A stretch of DNA of 64,000 nucleotides from JACKIC01 sp964543795 (GTDB taxonomy: Bacteria; Planctomycetota; UBA1135; UBA2386), in NCBI GenBank assembly GCA_964543795.1, contig CAZIZN010000005.1, forward strand, positions 124,001-188,000. The letters are read 5' to 3'. Positions 58,638 through 64,000 of the stretch are shown here, in pieces; positions within the stretch are counted from its first letter, which is position 1; each line of letters opens with the position of its first letter. The notes below the pieces were generated by a model. That model saw only the letters and a program-made list of their open reading frames with translations, was not told the DNA's origin and ran no database searches. Made by a program: the position numbers and the translations under genes.

Positions 58638-59617
58638 GCGGCACCTCGGCGGGGCAGGCGCACGGTGAAGACGGCGCCGCGGTCGCGCCCTGCGCTCGCG
58701 GCGGCGACGTCGCCGCCGTGCGCGGCGACGAGTTCGCGCACGAGATGCAGGCCGAGCCCGGTGCCGCCGCTGGCTTCGTCGCTGCCGCGCCAGAACGGCG
58801 CGAACGCGTGCTCCAGTTCGTCCGCGTCCAGGCCGCGGCCGGCATCGGCGATGCGGACGACCGCCGCGCCGCCGTCGTCGCCGACGTGCACGTGCACGGT
58901 GCTGCCGGCCGGCGAGTACTTGATCGCGTTGTCGAGCAGGTTGCAGAGCACGAGCTGCATGGCCACGGGGTCGCGTTCGAGCCGCATGTGCTCCGGCAGC
59001 TCCGCGGTGAGCGCGACACCGCATGCCAGCGCGCGTCCCTCCATCGCTCGCAGGGCCTGCTGCACGTCGGCGACGAGGTCGCCCGCGACCGCGCGGCCGG
59101 CGTGCCGCGTCGCCCGCAGCCCGGCCGCCGTGAGCACGTTGTCGAGGCCGAGCCGCAGGCGCTCGCATTCGCGCAACCCCGTCGCGACGTAGCGTCCGAC
59201 CTTCTCGGGAGGCACCCGGTCGTCCTGCAGGGACTCGAGCAGCAGCGAGATCGTCGCCAGCGGCGTCTTGAGTTCGTGCGTGGCGGCGGCCAGGAAGCGG
59301 TCCTGCGTGCGTCTGGCGTCCTGTTCGCGCCGCACGGCGGTGAAGTAGAGCCAGCCCGCGATCAGCAGGATCGCGGTGAAGAACGTGCCCTCGGACGCGA
59401 ACATCCACCGTCGCGACGCGGCGAGGTCGGCGATGCCGCCGACGTCCTCTGCGCCGAGCGCGCGCGCCGCGCCGTCGATGTCGCCGCGCTGCAGGGATCC
59501 GCCCGCGGCGGCGAGGTCCGCGGTGGTGGACAGGCCGAGCAGCGCCCACCACACCGCCAGCGCGAGGGACAGGGTGAGGACGGTGGCGAAGAGGATGGAG
59601 GTGAACTGCCGCGGCAC
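58634..59617 (-). CDS. Membrane sensor histidine kinase
   Basis: A 327-residue sensor kinase. Two membrane helices (residues about 7-27 and 80-100) enclose a sensor loop of only about 50 residues. The cytoplasmic part has the H box 'FLAAATHELKTPLATI' near residue 117, N box 'NLLDNAIKYSP' near 235, G1 'IADAGRGLD' near 265 and G2 'GGTGLGLHLV' near 292. GTG 59617 was chosen; it lies 7 bp after the stop of the secreted protein gene, and the TGA overlaps the regulator ATG. The tiny sensor loop suggests that it detects a membrane or protein-protein signal, perhaps via the co-transcribed secreted protein. Confidence 0.85.
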   Translation of the reverse strand: MPRQFTSILFATVLTLSLALAVWWALLGLSTTADLAAAGGSLQRGDIDGAARALGAEDVGGIADLAASRRWMFASEGTFFTAILLIAGWLYFTAVRREQDARRTQDRFLAAATHELKTPLATISLLLESLQDDRVPPEKVGRYVATGLRECERLRLGLDNVLTAAGLRATRHAGRAVAGDLVADVQQALRAMEGRALACGVALTAELPEHMRLERDPVAMQLVLCNLLDNAIKYSPAGSTVHVHVGDDGGAAVVRIADAGRGLDADELEHAFAPFWRGSDEASGGTGLGLHLVRELVAAHGGDVAAASAGRDRGAVFTVRLPRRGAA

Positions 59618-59624
59618 GTCGGTG

Positions 59625-60734
59625 TCAGAGCGTACGCAGTCGGACCGCGTAGCCGAAGGCCTTGACCTCGGTGGCGATCGCGGCGTCGGCGTCGACACTG
59701 TTCCCGACGGTGTAGGTGCCGCGTCCGGGCGGGGCGATGGTGCCGAGCGTGACCGTCTGGGCGTTGGAGACCGCCACGCCGAGCGGGTTGGCGGCGGGCG
59801 CCAGCGCGGCGAGCTGTTCGTGGATCACCATCCCGGCGAACACCGCATCGGCGGGCACGGGGAAGGCGTTGCCCGGCAGCCCGGGCTCGAGCGTGCCGAC
59901 CGGCGTCGCGAACGTGAGCACGCTGGCGTCGATGCGGACCAGCAGGTCGCAACTCGTGCCCGGGAAGCGGAAGGGCAGGGGACCGAAGGCGCTCTGCGTG
60001 TTGTCGAGGCCGTAGAGCACGAACACGGGCGCATTGGCGCCGAGGTTCTGGCCCGTGACGAAGTGGGCGGCGCCGGGCGCGCGGTGGCCGCCCGTGCCGA
60101 TCGCGATTGCAGGCGCCGAGCCACCGATGCTGCAGCCCTGACCGTAGGCGACCGCCGCACCGTCGGTCGGGCCGCCGCTCGTGCTCGCGCCGTCGAGGAA
60201 CGTGTGCGCCGAGCCGCCGAAGTTGTTGTTCGTCATCGCGAACTCGATCACGAGCCAGCCGCCGACGGGGATCGCGATGGACACCGGCGTCGCGAACGCG
60301 AACGTCAGGCTGCCGTTCGCCTCGCCCCACGCCTGCGGGCCGAAGTACCCCTGATCGGGGAAGTACGAATGCTGGCCGCTCCACACGGTGGTCAGCGGGC
60401 TCGTGAGGTTGTTCGCGAAGCGCGACTCGGGGATCGCCACGGTCGACGTGCCGATACGGATCTGCAGGTCCTGGATCGTGAACGGACCGGGCGCGCCGAC
60501 GGGCGGGATCGGGCCGTCGTAGCGCAGCGACAACTCGGTGGCGGTGAAGGTGGCGGCGCCGACCTCGGCCGCGTCGAAGAACATCTGCACGCGCGCGTTC
60601 TCGGCGCGGAACGGCAGCAGGCCGTAGTTCGGCAGCTCCTGCGCGGGATTCGCGGTCGCCGGCAGGGTGAGGTGAGTCTGGGCGGGAACGGCTGCGGCGA
60701 CGGCGAGCAGACAGGGAACGACCGGGTTGTTCAT
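59625..60734 (-). CDS. Secreted protein with shared planctomycete C-terminal domain
   Basis: A 369-residue exported protein: signal peptide 'VVPCLLAVAAAVPAQ', then a beta-rich domain (residues about 25-190) with 'FTIQDLQIRIGTSTVA' and 'VGGWLVIEFAMTNNNFGG'. From about 195 ('GCSIGGSAPAI') to about 330 ('FAGMVIHEQLAALAP', 'VSNAQTVTLG') it carries the domain also found at the C-termini of the proteins at 2592 and 41041; here it is followed by 35-40 more residues. It heads an operon with the histidine kinase and response regulator genes, which suggests a link between this envelope protein and that signalling pair. Confidence 0.75.
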   Translation of the reverse strand: MNNPVVPCLLAVAAAVPAQTHLTLPATANPAQELPNYGLLPFRAENARVQMFFDAAEVGAATFTATELSLRYDGPIPPVGAPGPFTIQDLQIRIGTSTVAIPESRFANNLTSPLTTVWSGQHSYFPDQGYFGPQAWGEANGSLTFAFATPVSIAIPVGGWLVIEFAMTNNNFGGSAHTFLDGASTSGGPTDGAAVAYGQGCSIGGSAPAIAIGTGGHRAPGAAHFVTGQNLGANAPVFVLYGLDNTQSAFGPLPFRFPGTSCDLLVRIDASVLTFATPVGTLEPGLPGNAFPVPADAVFAGMVIHEQLAALAPAANPLGVAVSNAQTVTLGTIAPPGRGTYTVGNSVDADAAIATEVKAFGYAVRLRTL

Positions 60735-60840
60735 GATCGGAGAACCTCGTTGCGTGGTTGGAGCACGTGGTCGGCACGCTACGGACCGCGCGACGGCGTG
60801 TGTCACCGTCGGGTCATTCCGCGCCCGCTGCCAGGCCGGC

Positions 60841-60846
60841 TAGACT
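60841..60846 (+). promoter_or_regulatory. TAGACT -10 box of a probable leaderless promoter
   Basis: TAGACT preceded by CCGGC, ten bases before GTG 60857. Confidence 0.55.
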
Positions 60847-60856
60847 GCGTGGTCGC

Positions 60857-63145
60857 GTGTCGTTCCTCGCCTCCTTCGTCGCCGTCGCCGTCGCCCTCGC
60901 ACCGCAGGATCCGTCTCGCGCGGCCACGTCGGGGTGGCACGAGTTCGTAGTCGCGCACTGCATCGACTGCCACGGCGGCGACGTCGTGAAGGGAGGGCTG
61001 GACCTCGACGCAGTGCCGGCCGACGACGTCGAGCGGCTCTGGCGCGCGAGCCGGTTGCGGCAGCGGGTGCTGGCCGGCGAGATGCCGCCGGCCGATGCCG
61101 AACGGCCCGCCGCCGCCGAGGTGCGCGCGTTCGTCGCCGCCGTCGACGCGCAGTTGCGTACGGAGGTGCCGCTGCTGCCGCGTACCGCGGGGCGCGTCAC
61201 GGTGCGGCGCCTGAGCCGCAGCCAGTGGCAGAACTCGGTGCGCGACCTGCTCGGTGTCTCGATCGACGTCGGGCACTTCCCCGCCGACGACCTCGGCTAC
61301 GGCTTCGACACGATCGGCGACGCGCTGTCCCTGTCGACGCTGCACCTCGAGCACTACCTCGCGGCCGCCGGCCGCGTCGCGGCCCTGGCGATCGACGACA
61401 CCGATCCCGCGCGGCCCGCGGTGCGGCGCATCGAAGCCGAGGCGATGACCGTGGCGCGGGGCCAGGAGGTGTCGCGCGGCGGCGGCCTCACGCTGATCAC
61501 GACCGGCCGGCTCGAACACGCCGTGCAGGTGCCGCGCGACGGCGACTACCGGCTGCGTGTGCTCGCGGGCGCCGACCAGGCGGGCACCGAGCCGGCGCGC
61601 ATGCGCGTGCTGCTCGGCGACCGGGCGCTGGCGACGTTCGACGTGGCCGAGCGGCGGTTGCGCGAGTTCGTGTGCGACGTGCGTCTGACGGCCGGCGAGC
61701 AGACCCTCGGCGTCGCGTTCCTCAACGACCACTACGAGCCGCAGCACCCCGATCCTGCGCGCCGGGACCGCAACCTGCACGTCGACTGGGTCGAACTCGT
61801 CGGCCCGACCGACGTCGTGCCGGTGCCGCCGGCGCGGCGCTGGCTCGCGCCGGCGATGGCGCCCGACGCGCCGGCCGCCGAGGTGGTGCGGCGCTTCGTG
61901 CGCACGCTGCTGCCGCGGCTCTGGCGGCGCCCGGTGGACGGCGACGAGATCGATCGTCTCGCGGCGCTCGGCGAACGGCAGCTGCAGGCCGGGGAGCCGC
62001 TGGCGGGCGCGTTGCGGGTCGCGCTGCAGGCGGCGCTGGCGTCGCCGCACTTCCTGTTCCGCATCGAGGTCGGCGGTCTGGCACCCGCGCCGGACCGGCC
62101 GGCGCCCCTGCCCGCGCACGTGATCGCGCAGCGCCTGGCGTTCTTCCTCTGGGGCAGCGCGCCGGACGAACGCCTGCTGGCGCTCGCCGACAAGGGCCGC
62201 TTCACGGATCCCGCAGCGCTGGTCGCCGAGGTCGATCGCATGCTCGCCGATGCGCGCGCCGAGTCCCTCGCCACCGACTTCGCCGCGCAATGGCTCGAAC
62301 TGCGCAACCTCGCCGAGCGCACCCCCGACCCGCAGCGCTTCCCGGGCTTCGACGACCGGCTGCGCGCCTCGCTGCGCCGCGAGACCGAACTGCTGTTCCT
62401 CGCCGTCCTGCGCGAAGGCCGCGACGTACGCGACCTGCTCGACTGCGACTTCACGCACGTCGACGCGACGCTCGCCGCGTTCTACGGATTGCCCGCCGAA
62501 GGGCTCGGCGACGCGTTCGTCAAGATCGCGCTGCCGCCGGACCAGGCCGAACGCGGCGGCGTGCTCGGCCACGGCAGCGTGCTGGCCGTGACCTCGAATC
62601 CGACCCGCACCTCACCGGTCAAGCGCGGCAAGTGGATCCTCGAGAACCTGCTCGGCCAGCCGCCTCCCGCCCCGCCGCCCGGCAACGACTCGTTCGCCGA
62701 CGAGGCGGCGATCGACAGCAGCCGGAGCTTCCGCGAACAGCTCGCCCAGCACCGCGCGAAGGCGAGCTGCGCCGCCTGCCACGTGCGCATGGACACCCTG
62801 GGCTTCGCGCTCGAGCGGTACGACGCGATCGGGCGGCACCGTCTGCGCGACGCCGGCGGCGCCATCGACGCGAGCGGCCAACTGCCCGACGGGCGCCGCA
62901 TCGACGGCCTCGGCGAACTGCGCTCGGTGCTGCGCGACGATCCCGCCTTCGTGCGCACCCTCGCCCACAAGCTGTTCGTCTACGGCGTCGGGCGCGAGGC
63001 CCGGCCGATCGACCGCCTGCGCCTCGACCTCGCCGTCGAGGACCGCCTGCGCCGCGGCCCCGTCACCCTGCGCGACCTCGTCCTCCTGATCGTCACCGGC
63101 GAGTGGTTCACCCACCGCGACGACACCGCCATCCGTTCGAAATAG
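60857..63145 (+). CDS. DUF1587/1592/1588/1585 (PSD-type) planctomycete cytochrome protein
   Basis: A 762-residue exported protein. Signal peptide, then a cytochrome c-like motif 'AHCIDCHGGDVVKGGLDLD' (C-I-D-C-H) near residue 35, DUF1587 ('RRLSRSQWQNSVRDLLGVS'), a carbohydrate-binding-like beta domain near 190-315, DUF1595 ('VRRFVRTLLPRLWRRPVDGDE'), DUF1592 ('LPAHVIAQRLAFFLWGSAPDE'), DUF1588 ('GVLGHGSVLAVTSNPTRTSPVKRGKWILENLLG') and DUF1585 at the end. A second C-A-A-C-H lies in 'KASCAACHVRMDTLGF'. Its usual partner, a DUF1552 gene, is not adjacent. GTG 60857 was chosen because the TAGACT box is ten bases upstream and the signal peptide begins there. Confidence 0.85.
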   Translation: MSFLASFVAVAVALAPQDPSRAATSGWHEFVVAHCIDCHGGDVVKGGLDLDAVPADDVERLWRASRLRQRVLAGEMPPADAERPAAAEVRAFVAAVDAQLRTEVPLLPRTAGRVTVRRLSRSQWQNSVRDLLGVSIDVGHFPADDLGYGFDTIGDALSLSTLHLEHYLAAAGRVAALAIDDTDPARPAVRRIEAEAMTVARGQEVSRGGGLTLITTGRLEHAVQVPRDGDYRLRVLAGADQAGTEPARMRVLLGDRALATFDVAERRLREFVCDVRLTAGEQTLGVAFLNDHYEPQHPDPARRDRNLHVDWVELVGPTDVVPVPPARRWLAPAMAPDAPAAEVVRRFVRTLLPRLWRRPVDGDEIDRLAALGERQLQAGEPLAGALRVALQAALASPHFLFRIEVGGLAPAPDRPAPLPAHVIAQRLAFFLWGSAPDERLLALADKGRFTDPAALVAEVDRMLADARAESLATDFAAQWLELRNLAERTPDPQRFPGFDDRLRASLRRETELLFLAVLREGRDVRDLLDCDFTHVDATLAAFYGLPAEGLGDAFVKIALPPDQAERGGVLGHGSVLAVTSNPTRTSPVKRGKWILENLLGQPPPAPPPGNDSFADEAAIDSSRSFREQLAQHRAKASCAACHVRMDTLGFALERYDAIGRHRLRDAGGAIDASGQLPDGRRIDGLGELRSVLRDDPAFVRTLAHKLFVYGVGREARPIDRLRLDLAVEDRLRRGPVTLRDLVLLIVTGEWFTHRDDTAIRSK

Positions 63146-63186
63146 CTGCGTACGGTACCTGGTTCGTTCCACCACCATTCCGCCGC
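63140..63186 (+). repeat. 47-bp inverted repeat, right copy
   Basis: A perfect 47-base match to the complement of 54262-54308. It begins with the last codons (A-A-A, TAG) of the PSD gene and ends 13 bases before the stop of the convergent lipoamide dehydrogenase gene. Confidence 0.9.
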
Positions 63187-63199
63187 GGTCGCCGCCCGA

Positions 63200-64000
63200 T
63201 CAGTGCTTCTTCGGCGCCTGGAAGATGTGCACCGCCATGCTGTGCACCGCCTCGGCGGCTTCCATCATCGCCTCGGGCAGCGTCGGGTGCGCGTGGATCG
63301 TCTGCGCGAGGTCGGACACCGTGGCGCCCATCTCGATCGCCAGCGCCGCCTCGGCGACGAGTTCGGTCACCTCGGGGCCGATCATGTGCACACCGAGCAG
63401 CTTGTCCGTCTTCGCGTCGCCGATGACCTTGACCCAGCCCTCGGTCTCGTTGAGCGACATCGCGCGGCCCGACGCGCCGAACGGGAACTTGCCTTCGACC
63501 GGCTCGAAGCCCGCCTTCTTCGCCTCGTCGGCCGACAGGCCCACCGACGCGATCTCCGGGTCGGTGAAGATCACGGCCGGGATGCACGCCGGGTCGTAGG
63601 CCGCACCCTTGTCGCCGGCGATCGCGGCGGCGGCGACGAGGCCCTCGTGCGAGCCCTTGTGCGCGAGCATCGGCTGGCCGGCGACGTCGCCGATCGCGTA
63701 GACGCCGGCCACGTTCGTCATGCGCTTCTGGTCGACCGGCACGAAGCCGCGCTCGTCGACCTTGACGCCGATCGCCTCGAGGCCGAGGCCCTTGCCGTTC
63801 GGCCGCCGGCCGACGCACGACAGCACGACGTCGCATTCGAACGTCTGCGCCTTGCCCTCGACCTCGGCGGTCACTTCGAGCCCACCCTTGGTCTTCTTGA
63901 AGCCGGTGGCCTTGGTCTTCAGGAAGACGTCGATCTTCTTCTTCTTGAGCGAGCGTCCCATCTCCTTGGACAGCTCCTCCTCCATGCCGGGCAGCACGCG
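63200..64000 (-). CDS. lpd: Dihydrolipoamide dehydrogenase-like flavoprotein (C-terminal part, runs out of window)
   Basis: The visible 266 residues are the C-terminal two thirds of a pyridine-nucleotide disulfide oxidoreductase. They include 'LPGMEEELSKEMGRSLKKKKI' after the NAD-binding region, the 'LSCVGRRPN' turn, the second FAD motif 'VAGVYAIGDVAGQPMLAHKGSHEG', the interface domain, and the catalytic 'HAHPTLPEAMMEA' His-Glu pair near the C-terminus, which is specific to lipoamide dehydrogenase. It reoxidises lipoyl groups of 2-oxoacid dehydrogenase complexes with NAD+. The N-terminus with the redox disulfide lies beyond the window edge. Confidence 0.85.
   Translation of the reverse strand, partial: RVLPGMEEELSKEMGRSLKKKKIDVFLKTKATGFKKTKGGLEVTAEVEGKAQTFECDVVLSCVGRRPNGKGLGLEAIGVKVDERGFVPVDQKRMTNVAGVYAIGDVAGQPMLAHKGSHEGLVAAAAIAGDKGAAYDPACIPAVIFTDPEIASVGLSADEAKKAGFEPVEGKFPFGASGRAMSLNETEGWVKVIGDAKTDKLLGVHMIGPEVTELVAEAALAIEMGATVSDLAQTIHAHPTLPEAMMEAAEAVHSMAVHIFQAPKKH

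Noticed and set aside
54262..63186. A transposon with 47-bp terminal inverted repeats.
   Set aside because: No transposase, no target-site duplication seen, and the genes between are ordinary chromosomal ones. An intergenic repeat or inversion site is more likely.
1..64000. CRISPR arrays, insertion sequences, rRNA genes or prophage.
   Set aside because: No regularly spaced repeats, transposase motifs, rRNA signatures or phage structural genes were seen on either strand.

Overview
The window is very GC-rich bacterial DNA, most likely from a member of the Planctomycetota. The grounds are gene families: two proteins of the planctomycete cytochrome/PSD type (DUF1549/DUF1553 and DUF1587/1592/1588/1585), a DUF1501 partner, a PVC-type dehydrogenase-HEAT-cytochrome c protein, a DUF1080 protein, and several large secreted repeat proteins. 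No rRNA, tRNA, CRISPR array or transposase was seen. The gene nearest the right edge (lipoamide dehydrogenase-like) runs out of the window.

Layout. 0-13.5 kb: a membrane protein, a Rieske/flavin-reductase fusion, a secreted beta-propeller protein, a LuxR-type regulator/small ORF/HDOD operon, an EamA transporter, an ATP/ADP-translocase-like carrier, a GHKL-ATPase/DUF4325 protein, an RlmL-like methyltransferase and an orphan NuoF-like flavoprotein. 13.7-17.2 kb: a four-gene minus-strand operon for sugar or sugar-acid breakdown (TIM-barrel epimerase, enolase-superfamily enzyme, VOC protein, 2-hydroxyacid dehydrogenase). 17.3-20.3 kb: a lower-GC island with a Cys-rich secreted protein and a large membrane-anchored protein, bounded by about 100-bp direct repeats; beside it lies a dead copy of the 5' end of the NuoF-like gene. 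20.3-22 kb: a BCAM0308-like gene followed by a TlpA/thioredoxin-family protein whose first active-site Cys position is an in-frame TGA, followed by a bacterial SECIS-like hairpin. This is very probably a selenoprotein and is the main find. 22-30.7 kb: an S46 peptidase, a tightly packed PSD1/DUF1501/WD40 operon and a lipoprotein propeller. 30.7-39 kb: an acetyltransferase-like protein, an AurF-type diiron oxygenase with all seven metal ligands, a carrier protein, a stand-alone adenylation domain and a NodB-like deacetylase, which together look like a small biosynthetic cluster; then MqnD, a hydrolase, a methyltransferase and a Kdo-kinase-like protein. 39-53 kb: more membrane and secreted proteins, a second RlmL-like enzyme, an FprA-like ferredoxin reductase and a VLRF1-like protein. 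53-64 kb: an ECF-like sigma factor, an XRE regulator, an isocitrate/isopropylmalate dehydrogenase, a GT22 mannosyltransferase, a secreted protein/histidine kinase/response regulator operon and a second large PSD protein. The segment 54.26-63.19 kb is bounded by a perfect 47-bp inverted repeat.

Expression signals. Many genes lack a Shine-Dalgarno sequence and instead have a TANNNT hexamer 7-10 bases before the start codon, often preceded by GC or GGC. Transcription from such a -10 box would begin at or next to the start codon, so leaderless mRNAs appear common here. Genes inside operons use AGGAG-type sites or ATGA/GTGA overlaps instead. These signals were used to choose several starts.
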